From NCBI GenBank assembly GCA_964344215.1, contig CAYFMP010000069.1:1-19909 (forward strand): a stretch of DNA of 19,909 bases, written 5' to 3'. A model generated the notes under the pieces. It made no database searches and was not told the origin of the DNA. It was given only the letters and a program-made list of their open reading frames with translations. Positions 14,024-19,909 of this stretch are shown here, in pieces. A program made the position numbers and the translations under genes. Position 1 is the first letter of the stretch, and each line of letters begins with the position of its first letter. This stretch comes from CAYFMP01 sp964344215. GTDB taxonomy: Bacteria > Pseudomonadota > Alphaproteobacteria > Rhodospirillales > Casp-alpha2.

Positions 14024-14656
14024 ATGGCTGACGACAGCATTCCCGGAGAACTGCTCGAACGCCGGGAAATCCCGGCCGGCCAGCCGTGGTCGGGGTGGGT
14101 GAGCGCCGGCGACGTGCTCAGGATCGTCGACGTCGAAGGCAGCCAAGCGGCCGATTTTCTCTGTTACAACGCGATTCAGCCCGAAGAGCGCTATCACGCG
14201 CCCAACACCATCAAGGCGGCCCGCCGGATCGGCCTCGGCGCGGGCGACACGCTCTATTCCGACATCGCCCGGCCGCTGATGACCATCATCGGCGATACCT
14301 GCGGCAACCACGATACCATCGGCGGTTGCTGCAGCGCGCCCAGCAACGCCATGCTTTACGATGTCGACGACTGTCCGGGCTGCCGCGAGAACTTCCTGGC
14401 CGCCCTCGGCGAGCACGGCCTGGGGCGGCGCGACATCGTCCCCAACGTCAATTTCTTCGCCAACGTACCCGTTCATGATCGCTTCCGGCTTTCCGACACG
14501 GTCTTCGAGCCAGCCCGCACCGAGCCCGGCGCCTACGTCGATCTCAGGGCCGACATGGACGTACTGGCGGTCATCTCCAATTGCCCGCAGATCAACAACC
14601 CGTGCAACGCCGGCAATCCGACGGCGCTGGAGGTGATCGTGTGGAAGCCTCGCTAA
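14024..14656 (+). CDS. DUF1989 protein (urea-carboxylase-associated / carboxyguanidine deiminase-like)
   Basis: 210 aa, a complete single DUF1989 domain. Members of this family include the paired subunits CgdA/CgdB, which deiminate carboxyguanidine in guanidine breakdown, and proteins beside urea carboxylase. Visible features are GDVLRIVDVEGSQAADFLCY (29-48), NTIKAARRIGLGAGDTLYSD, the metal-site-like cluster GGCCSAPSN (100-108, Cys102/103) with DCPGC (116-120), NVNFFANVPV (141-150) and the C-terminal NCPQINNPCNAGNPTALEV. Only one paralog is present and there is no carboxylase, transporter or allophanate hydrolase in the window, so the substrate is open. It follows the secreted-protein gene by 21 bp. 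No clear Shine-Dalgarno was seen. Confidence 0.87.
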   Translation: MADDSIPGELLERREIPAGQPWSGWVSAGDVLRIVDVEGSQAADFLCYNAIQPEERYHAPNTIKAARRIGLGAGDTLYSDIARPLMTIIGDTCGNHDTIGGCCSAPSNAMLYDVDDCPGCRENFLAALGEHGLGRRDIVPNVNFFANVPVHDRFRLSDTVFEPARTEPGAYVDLRADMDVLAVISNCPQINNPCNAGNPTALEVIVWKPR

Positions 14657-14740
14657 CCCAGGCTCGGGACCAATTGTGAATGGTGTAATCCGGCGCCGGG
14701 TCGCCTTTCGGATGAATTAGGATTGTTTTAGGATGGCGGT

Positions 14741-15253
14741 ATGACGAGAGTAATGGTCATAGGCAACGCCGGTGGCGGCAAGTCCACGATGTGTCAGGCG
14801 GTGAGCGCCAAGCATGGGCTTCCCTATTTTACGATCGACAAGATTCAGTGGAAGCCGAATTGGGTTCCCACGGCTGAATCCGAGTTCATCGAAGCACATG
14901 AGAATCTATTGGCGGAGGAGCGTTGGCTCATTGATGGCTATGGATCGTGGCCATCGGTAGAGAGGCGTCTGAGCGCCGCTGACACGATCATTTTTGTCGA
15001 TCATCCAATCTGGGTTCATTACTGGTGGGCGACCAAGCGTCAGATCAAATCGCTTTTCTTTGGGCGCTCGGACGGCCCAGAAGGATGCCCGATGTTTCCA
15101 GTCACTATTCGGCTCTACAAGATGATGTGGTGGCTACACAAAGAGATGCGTCCAAAACTTTTGGAAGCTGTCTATGAGCGCGCGCCGGACGCAAGGATCA
15201 TTCATATCCGTTCACCGAGAGAACTCGCTGAATTCGCGAGTAATCCAATTTGA
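14741..15253 (+). CDS. FlaR-like P-loop nucleotide kinase family protein, AT-richer
   Basis: 170 aa. It resembles the small adenylate-kinase-like proteins annotated as DNA topology modulation protein FlaR; their true substrate is unclear. Walker A is GNAGGGKST (8-16). The family pattern continues with FTIDKIQWKPNW, RWLIDGYGSW, ADTIIFVDHP, and a C-terminal IIHIRSPRELAEF. AGGATGG (14730-14736) sets the start. Base composition is clearly lower in GC than its neighbours; one counted 60-base line is 47% GC. The gene is isolated from the genes on both sides by 84 and 87 bp, suggesting a recent single-gene acquisition. No mobile element is seen. Confidence 0.85.
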   Translation: MTRVMVIGNAGGGKSTMCQAVSAKHGLPYFTIDKIQWKPNWVPTAESEFIEAHENLLAEERWLIDGYGSWPSVERRLSAADTIIFVDHPIWVHYWWATKRQIKSLFFGRSDGPEGCPMFPVTIRLYKMMWWLHKEMRPKLLEAVYERAPDARIIHIRSPRELAEFASNPI

Positions 15254-15340
15254 AGTCGAAAAGGCGCTCGGGCGCTGTTGGCGCATGCTTGCCATACCTA
15301 ATCCGTTTGCAGTTCGCCCGGCCGGCCCTATGATTCCGCC

Positions 15341-16165
15341 ATGACCGTTCACGAACCCTTGAAGGACTTGGCGGCGCGCATCGAAGACGGCGCCCTGGTG
15401 GCGTTGCCGCCGGAGTACAGCTTCGTGCCGATGGCGCTGATCCGAGCGCTGATCGCCAGGCCGGCGCGGCGCTTGAATGTTCTGTGCGTACCGATCGGCG
15501 GGCTTGCCGCCGACATGCTGATCGGGGCGGGCTGCGTCGAAACGCTGGAAGCGGCCGCTGTCAGCCTCGGCGAGGCGGGGCCGGCGCCGCGCTTCACCGA
15601 AGCGGTCGAGGGCGGCCGGCTGAGGATGCGAGATTCGACCTGTCCGGCCGTCCACACCGCCTTGCAAGCGTCCGAGAAGGGAGTGCCGTTCATGCCGCTG
15701 GGCGGCCTCATCGGCTCCGACGTGCTGGCCAACCGCGACGACTGGAAGGTCGTCGTCGACCCTATGGAGGAGGGCGGCGGCCCCATCGTCCTGCTGCCGG
15801 CGATCCGCCCCGACGTGGCTGTTTTCCACAGCCCGCTGGCCGATAAGGACGGCAACGTCTGGGTCGGGCGGCGGCGCGAGCTGGTGACCATGGCCCATGC
15901 CGCCCGGCACACCCTGGTCACGGTCGAGCGCTTCTCCGATGACGACCTGTTGGTCGACGAGCAGTCGGTAGCCAACATCCTGCCGTCCCTTTACGTCAGC
16001 GCCGTCGCCGAAGCGCCCGAGGGCTGCAAGCCGCTGGGACTGGCCGGGCACTACGGGTCCGACCTCGACGAGATCCGCACCTATGCCGAGGCCGCCCGCA
16101 CGCAAGACGGGTTCGATGCCTACCTGGAACGGATCGTCCCAACCGCCGGCGCGGCGGCCGAGTGA
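15341..16165 (+). CDS. Family I CoA-transferase, subunit A (glutaconate CoA-transferase-like)
   Basis: 274 aa. It is the alpha-type subunit of a two-subunit CoA-transferase of the GctA/IpdA kind, moving CoA between carboxylic acids in the cytosol. The pattern is GALVALPPEYSFVPMALIRA, LNVLCVPIGGLAADMLIGAG, then RLRMRDSTC, FMPLGGLIGSD, DVAVFHSPLADKDGNVWVG and the late GCKPLGLAGHYGSD. The catalytic glutamate of this family lies on the other subunit, which starts only 7 bp downstream. No pathway genes (dehydratase, thiolase, acyl-CoA dehydrogenase) are in the window, so the acid substrate is unknown. Confidence 0.88.
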   Translation: MTVHEPLKDLAARIEDGALVALPPEYSFVPMALIRALIARPARRLNVLCVPIGGLAADMLIGAGCVETLEAAAVSLGEAGPAPRFTEAVEGGRLRMRDSTCPAVHTALQASEKGVPFMPLGGLIGSDVLANRDDWKVVVDPMEEGGGPIVLLPAIRPDVAVFHSPLADKDGNVWVGRRRELVTMAHAARHTLVTVERFSDDDLLVDEQSVANILPSLYVSAVAEAPEGCKPLGLAGHYGSDLDEIRTYAEAARTQDGFDAYLERIVPTAGAAAE

Positions 16166-16172
16166 ACGCTCG

Positions 16173-16913
16173 ATGACGGCGAAGCCCGAGGAATTCCTGA
16201 TCGCGGTCCTGGCCGGGCTGCTCGATAGGGCCGACATCGCCCATGTTGCGGTCGGCGCTGCTTCGCCGATCCCCGGGGCGGCGGCATTGCTGGCCTCGGA
16301 AACCGGCGGCGGTCGCCTCAAGGTGTCGATTATCCACGGCAACGCCAACAACCCGTTCACCGACGGCGGCCGCGAGATATTCGATTGCGCGGGCCAGGGC
16401 CGCATCGACGCCTTCTTCCTGGGCGGTGCGCAGATCGACGGCGAGGCCAACCTCAACCTGCTGGGCACCGGCGATTACCCCGACCTCGACAAGCGCTTTC
16501 CGGGCTCCTTCGGTTCGGCCTACATGTATTTCGTGGTTCCCAACGTCATCCTGTTCCGGCCCGAACACACGCGCCGGGTTTTCGTCGAGCGCGTCGATTT
16601 CATCAGCGCGCCGGGAACCAGCGAGCCGGACGTGCGCCGGCCGGGCGGCCCGAAATGGCTGGTGACGGAGCTGTGCCTGATGTCGTTCGACCCCGCCCGC
16701 CGGCGATTCCGCCTACAGTCCGTTCATCCTGGCCACACGCTGGAGGAAGTGCTGGACAACACCGGCTTCGATTTCGACGCCGCCGACGCCGTCCCGGAGA
16801 CGCCGTCGCCGACAGCCGGCCAACTGCAACTGCTGCGCGGCCCCATCGCCGACGAGATCGGCAAGACCTACCCGGCCTTCGCCTCACGACTATTTGATCG
16901 GCCGGCCGCCTGA
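16173..16913 (+). CDS. Family I CoA-transferase, subunit B (glutaconate CoA-transferase-like)
   Basis: 246 aa, beta-type subunit paired with the preceding gene. SETGGG (Glu43) is positioned like the catalytic glutamate that forms the glutamyl-CoA thioester; related hydrolases such as IpdAB lack it. Family motifs GRIDAFFLGGAQIDGEANLN, GSFGSAYMYF and RRVFVERVDFISAPG are clear. The ATG at 16173 is used because upstream codons are the shadow of subunit A. The gap to subunit A is 7 bp, so the two are translated together. Confidence 0.88.
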   Translation: MTAKPEEFLIAVLAGLLDRADIAHVAVGAASPIPGAAALLASETGGGRLKVSIIHGNANNPFTDGGREIFDCAGQGRIDAFFLGGAQIDGEANLNLLGTGDYPDLDKRFPGSFGSAYMYFVVPNVILFRPEHTRRVFVERVDFISAPGTSEPDVRRPGGPKWLVTELCLMSFDPARRRFRLQSVHPGHTLEEVLDNTGFDFDAADAVPETPSPTAGQLQLLRGPIADEIGKTYPAFASRLFDRPAA

Positions 16914-16955
16914 GACGTCATATCCCGGTCATTTTGTGCGATTAGGTTGCTCGCC

Positions 16956-17627
16956 ATGACAAGCTTTCTCGACCCCGTTTCGCGCCGTGCTTTCATAACC
17001 TCGGCGCTTACGGCGCCGTTGTTGGTGTCCGCGGTGTCGGCGCCTGTCCGGGTGGCCCGCGCGGCCGCCACCGACGAGGTGGCGGGGACCGTCGTCCGCC
17101 TTCAAGGAAACGCCGTCGCCATGCAAGATGCCCTGCCGAGGCCTCTGAAGGTTGGCGACAAGATTCTTCGTGGCGACGTCATCTCGACCGGCAAGAATGC
17201 GCGCCTGGAGTTTCGGATGCTAGACGATGCGGTGATGACGCTCGGCGAACGCGCCGTTTTCGTGGTCATCGATTACATCACCGGCGGCTCCGAACCGAAC
17301 GCCGCCATGCGGTTGATGCAGGGCGCATTCCTGGCGGTCAGCGGCGATTTGGTGAAAACGGCGCAGGCGCGCTTCGTCATCGAGACCGAAACGGCGACCG
17401 TCGGCATTCGCGGCACCACCGTTTGGGGCGGGCCCTTGGACGGCGAGTTTCAGGTGGTGATGCTGGACGGCCGAGGAGTCTATGTCGAGAACCGCGGCGG
17501 CCGCGTCGATCTCGCTGAGGCCGGCGGCGGCACCAAGATCCCGACGGTCGACCGAGCGCCGACTTCGCCGGTCATGTGGTCGGATCAAAAGATCGCCCGC
17601 GCCGCCGCCTCCGTCGCTTTCCGATAG
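16956..17627 (+). CDS. Tat-exported FecR-domain protein
   Basis: 223 aa. A twin-arginine signal (SRRAFI at 9-14, hydrophobic segment to about residue 29, then VRVARA before cleavage near 36) precedes a FecR domain at about 65-165 with KVGDKILRGDVISTGKNARL, LMQGAFLAVSG and TETATVGIRGTTVWGG. Classical FecR is an inner-membrane anti-sigma regulator. Here there is no sigma factor or TonB receptor nearby and no cytoplasmic anti-sigma part, so the protein is probably a periplasmic stand-alone FecR-domain protein, a common alphaproteobacterial type. TTG 16947 is an alternative start. Its last codons are echoed at 18617-18643. Confidence 0.86.
   Translation: MTSFLDPVSRRAFITSALTAPLLVSAVSAPVRVARAAATDEVAGTVVRLQGNAVAMQDALPRPLKVGDKILRGDVISTGKNARLEFRMLDDAVMTLGERAVFVVIDYITGGSEPNAAMRLMQGAFLAVSGDLVKTAQARFVIETETATVGIRGTTVWGGPLDGEFQVVMLDGRGVYVENRGGRVDLAEAGGGTKIPTVDRAPTSPVMWSDQKIARAAASVAFR
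17597..17623 (+). repeat. Imperfect 27-bp direct repeat, left copy
   Basis: This 27-base stretch at the 3' end of the FecR gene matches 18617-18643 at 24 of 27 positions, 1020 bp apart. The three differences all fall at third codon positions in the FecR frame. The two copies bracket the AT-richer carbamoyltransferase-like gene. Confidence 0.5.
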
Positions 17628-17651
17628 AACCGGCTTTGACGGCGGCTGTCG

Positions 17652-18518
17652 CTAAGACGCCAGGGCCAGCTCTATAAATGCGTTCTGCGCGTGCAACAGA
17701 AACATTTTGGCATCGTAGACAACGCATCTGTCGTGCTCCATGGCGTCCGCCGCCACTTCCTGGCCGCGAGTGACCGGAGGACACGGCACAAACATACAAG
17801 CCGGGTCGGTGCGATCAAGCATCGCGCCCGTAACCTGAAAACCGATCAACGATTCGGCGCCGTCATCGTTCGGCCAGCAATCCGTGATGACCACGTCGGC
17901 GTCATAGATCTCGGAAATGTCGTCTGTGCATCTGACGTTTTGGCCGGCGTATTCCGTTTCGTTCATAAAAAACGCCGGCGAACTGATCTGCACCAGTGAG
18001 ATCGGCAGCACCTTTGCGGCCTCAAGCCAAGAGTGGAGTATGTTGCCCGCCGGGGCGACGGCAACGATCATCAAGTCGTCGAAAGAGCCTCTTTCCCGCT
18101 TTACGAAGCTCAAATCCCCAAGCGTTTCAAACGGATGATTGCTTCGCGTCCGAAGGTTGACGACCGGCGCGCGGGCTGCATCGGCGAGTTCCGTCAACTT
18201 CTGCAAGCTCGGCGTTCTCACGGCGAGCAAATCGAACCAATTGTCCAGGTACTTCGCCAGATCCTGAATGGTCTCTTTGCCGGACAGCGATACAGGTATC
18301 TGCGCGCAACTGGCGCCCATTTCCTGCATTCCCAAATCCAACGCCGTCGTGTTGCGCCAACCGCCTTCGTCGACGATCAATCCAATTCGCTTGCCCGCCA
18401 GGGAACGCGGCGTGCTGCCGGTGTTCCAATGCTCGGACAGCCGCACGGCCCGCTCTGTCAGCTCGGTGATCTGTTGGGCCGTCAATTGGTCGATTGTGAG
18501 CAAGTCGTCATAGGTCAT
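17652..18518 (-). CDS. Carbamoyltransferase-fold (OTC/ATC family) protein with altered active site
   Basis: 288 aa from the ATG at 18518, whose LLTIDQLTAQQITELTERA matches the usual start of ornithine carbamoyltransferases. TTG 18599 would add 27 residues. The overall plan matches the ornithine/aspartate carbamoyltransferase superfamily, but key motifs differ. The carbamoyl-phosphate loop STRTR is replaced by GGWRN (52-56), HPCQ is HPFE (128-131), and HCLP is PCPP before VTRGQEV. VRT (100-102) and the GNILHSWLEA helix are kept. The substrate therefore may not be ornithine, or the protein may be regulatory. Base composition is AT-richer than the neighbours (53% and about 58% GC in two counted lines). 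No other arginine genes are present. It is convergent with the FecR gene by 24 bp. Confidence 0.8.
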   Translation of the reverse strand: MTYDDLLTIDQLTAQQITELTERAVRLSEHWNTGSTPRSLAGKRIGLIVDEGGWRNTTALDLGMQEMGASCAQIPVSLSGKETIQDLAKYLDNWFDLLAVRTPSLQKLTELADAARAPVVNLRTRSNHPFETLGDLSFVKRERGSFDDLMIVAVAPAGNILHSWLEAAKVLPISLVQISSPAFFMNETEYAGQNVRCTDDISEIYDADVVITDCWPNDDGAESLIGFQVTGAMLDRTDPACMFVPCPPVTRGQEVAADAMEHDRCVVYDAKMFLLHAQNAFIELALAS

Positions 18519-18611
18519 GCTGTGGTCCACATTTTGAAGAAACGAATAGATTTCCCGCTTCGGGGCTCGACACTGCCGGCCCAGATTAACCTCCGGCAAA
18601 GATTCGCAAAC

Positions 18612-19190
18612 CTAATCCGCGCCGCGGCCTCCGTTGCGTTCCGTTGGGCCAGTTCGGTATTTCAACTGTTTCTGGCGTTCGAGCACCTCGGCCGGCCAGC
18701 GGCTCTGGATGTAGGACAGCACCGCCCAGATGTCGCTGTCGTGGAGCAGTTCACCGAAGCCCGGCATGGCGCTCTTGTAGCCCGCGGGCGCGAGCGCCTG
18801 GCCGCCTTTCTTGGTGTAATCGAACAGCAGTTGATCCGGATGGTGCCAGGTATGGCCGGTCTCGTCATGCGGCGGCGCCGGAAAGGTTCCGTCGGCGTTG
18901 CGCTGGCGCCAATTGGGCTGGCCCTCAAGGTCGGCACCGTGGCACGACGCGCAATGGTCGGCGTAAACGGCCCGGCCGCGCCGGACCAGCTTGAGATCGG
19001 AGGGATCGGCGGCGTCGACGCCGAGGCGGGCGCGTATCAGCTCCTTGATAGATTGGCCGAGCTTCAAGTAGGTCTGGTTGGGCGACTCGTCCGCCTCCGG
19101 GTCGAGGGCGCGGCGCAGCTCGTTGCCACCGCTGAACGCGATACCGACCAGAAGGATAAAAGCGGCGATGAACAGGCCGCGACGCTGCAT
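18612..19190 (-). CDS. Membrane-anchored class I cytochrome c
   Basis: 192 aa. An N-terminal hydrophobic segment (about residues 5-20) looks like an uncleaved anchor or signal. One heme c site CASCH (80-84) is preceded by RRGRAVYADH and followed by GADLEGQPNWRQR. The sixth ligand is probably Met142 in KSAMPGF. SDIWAVLSYIQSRWP is the usual C-terminal helix of this class. It transfers electrons in the periplasm; the partner is unknown. AGAGG precedes the ATG. It starts 13 bp after the DUF6460-like gene and is probably cotranscribed with it. Its last about 10 residues lie on the complement of the right repeat copy. Confidence 0.92.
   Translation of the reverse strand: MQRRGLFIAAFILLVGIAFSGGNELRRALDPEADESPNQTYLKLGQSIKELIRARLGVDAADPSDLKLVRRGRAVYADHCASCHGADLEGQPNWRQRNADGTFPAPPHDETGHTWHHPDQLLFDYTKKGGQALAPAGYKSAMPGFGELLHDSDIWAVLSYIQSRWPAEVLERQKQLKYRTGPTERNGGRGAD
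18617..18643 (+). repeat. Imperfect 27-bp direct repeat, right copy
   Basis: This copy of the repeat at 17597-17623 overlaps the 3' end of the cytochrome c gene, which is on the opposite strand. In the plus-strand frame it encodes the same nine residues as the FecR end (RAAASVAFR) with synonymous codons. Similarity stops sharply on both sides. Confidence 0.5.
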
Positions 19191-19203
19191 CGGAGGTCAA
19201 CCT

Positions 19204-19458
19204 CTATCCCTTGCGTTGGCGAAACTTGCCGATGGCGAAGAAAATCAGCCATACCGGCACCACGACGATGGCCCCCAACAGCACGTACTTGACGGCCCAT
19301 TCGACGACCGAGGCAACGACCGAGAAGATCCGCTGAACGGTCTCACCGAAATCGGCCAGAAGTTCGCGCGGGTCGATATCGAAAAAACCGAGGAACAGGC
19401 CAACGATCAGCGACGCGACGACGATCTTGACGATGGTTTCCCGGATCTGGGCCGACAT
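19204..19458 (-). CDS. Small two-span membrane protein, DUF6460-like
   Basis: 84 aa with two hydrophobic segments (about residues 11-27, VVASLIVGLFLGFFDI, and about 55-76, KYVLLGAIVVVPVWLIFF) and a basic C-terminus. The pattern FFDIDPRELL followed by LLGAIVVVPVWLI recalls the alphaproteobacterial DUF6460 family, function unknown; I am only moderately sure of the family. It is 13 bp upstream of the cytochrome c gene on the same strand, so the two may act or be expressed together. Confidence 0.75.
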   Translation of the reverse strand: MSAQIRETIVKIVVASLIVGLFLGFFDIDPRELLADFGETVQRIFSVVASVVEWAVKYVLLGAIVVVPVWLIFFAIGKFRQRKG

Positions 19459-19533
19459 GACGATCTCCCGGTTTAAAGCCTCGGAACCCTACACCAAGCG
19501 GGGGACCGGCGAAAACCCGGATCGGGGCTCCGC

Positions 19534-19909
19534 TCAAGGCTTGCGGGCGACGAAGAAGGTGAGTTGGCCGACCCGGTGGCGGCGGGCCTCGCGCTCCTCC
19601 ACGTAGGCCTGCAGCGTGCCTTCGCGGTGCATTTCTCGGACGGCGTCCTCGGCGCCGCCGACCTGCTCGGCGGTGGCTGTCGCCCATACCGGATCGGCAC
19701 GCCGCCAGGCCGGGTCGAGCGGCCCTTCGGCGTTGAAATACTGCCGGCCGTGGAGAACGCCGTCCAAGGGCACGGTGCGTCCCTCGAACACGAAACCGAT
19801 CTCCTGGAGATGGTCGATCAGGGTTCGGCTCGGAATACAGCGCGCAAGATAGGCCTCGACGCAGTCGCCGATCAGGTCGTAATGCCAGAATCCTTCCAGG
19901 AGCTGCTGG
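19534..19909 (-). CDS. Probable SAM-dependent methyltransferase, C-terminal part (cut by window edge)
   Basis: The frame is open from the window edge to the stop at 19534 (124 codons visible). The visible part begins QQLLEGFWHYDLIGDCVEAY, then LIDHLQEIGFVF, a YFNAEGPLDPAWRRADPVWA segment and the end QLTFFVARKP. The D/P...WRRAD...W spacing followed by a helix and a FVARKP-type last strand resembles the C-terminal part of class I SAM-dependent methyltransferases. The SAM-binding half is outside the window, so this is a family-level inference. An internal GTG at 19791 should not be taken as the start. The 75 bp after the stop, before the DUF6460-like gene, hold nothing recognised. Confidence 0.62.
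   Translation of the reverse strand, partial: QQLLEGFWHYDLIGDCVEAYLARCIPSRTLIDHLQEIGFVFEGRTVPLDGVLHGRQYFNAEGPLDPAWRRADPVWATATAEQVGGAEDAVREMHREGTLQAYVEEREARRHRVGQLTFFVARKP

Noticed and set aside
1..19909. Search for tRNA/rRNA genes, CRISPR arrays, IS elements, toxin-antitoxin or phage genes
   Set aside because: No cloverleaf with TTCRANNC-type arm, no regularly spaced repeats, and no transposase, integrase or toxin-like product were recognised by eye. The two AT-richer genes carry no mobility functions.

Overview
The window (19,909 bp, GC-rich, with strong third-position GC bias in most genes) looks like chromosomal DNA of an alphaproteobacterium, probably Rhodospirillales-like. The evidence is the yajC-secD-secF-Mth938 block with a divergent DUF815 ATPase, an rquA gene for rhodoquinone synthesis, a DUF6460-like membrane protein and the overall codon style. 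This placement is inferred from gene content. I saw no rRNA, tRNA, CRISPR array, transposase or integrase.

Layout. (1) 50-4858: an XRE-type DNA-binding domain fused to a DUF815 AAA-type ATPase (minus strand) faces the yajC-secD-secF-Mth938 operon (plus strand). About 300 bp between them hold two opposed promoters, a palindrome that could be the XRE operator, and two long inverted repeats in the yajC leader. A strong terminator at 4877-4905 closes the operon. (2) 4926-6579: a PuuD-like (urate oxidase N-domain) membrane protein and the rhodoquinone enzyme RquA are divergent. An Irr-type iron box lies in front of the first and an FNR/Dnr-type half-matched box in front of the second. (3) 6607-11216: a very large exported ankyrin/low-complexity protein and a divergent aldo/keto reductase. 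(4) 11227-13035: trmFO, preceded on the same strand by a small coiled-coil gene. (5) 13199-17627, plus strand: a secreted cysteine-containing protein, a DUF1989 protein, an AT-richer FlaR-like P-loop kinase, a two-subunit family I CoA-transferase, and a Tat-exported FecR-domain protein. (6) 17652-19909, minus strand: a divergent carbamoyltransferase-fold protein, a membrane-anchored cytochrome c, a small DUF6460-like membrane protein, and the 3' part of a probable SAM methyltransferase.

Functional themes are membrane biogenesis (Sec accessory complex), anaerobic/quinone and heme redox (RquA, cytochrome c, PuuD-like protein) and tRNA modification (TrmFO). The least ordinary material is the XRE-DUF815 fusion with its structured intergenic region, the missing canonical start for the Mth938 gene (which continues in frame after the secF stop), the paired iron/oxygen-type operators in the PuuD-like/rquA intergenic region, the 1.1-kilo-residue ankyrin protein, and the AT-richer carbamoyltransferase with altered catalytic motifs bracketed by an imperfect 27-bp direct repeat. 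No complete new defence or biosynthetic system is evident. Promoter and operator calls were made by eye.
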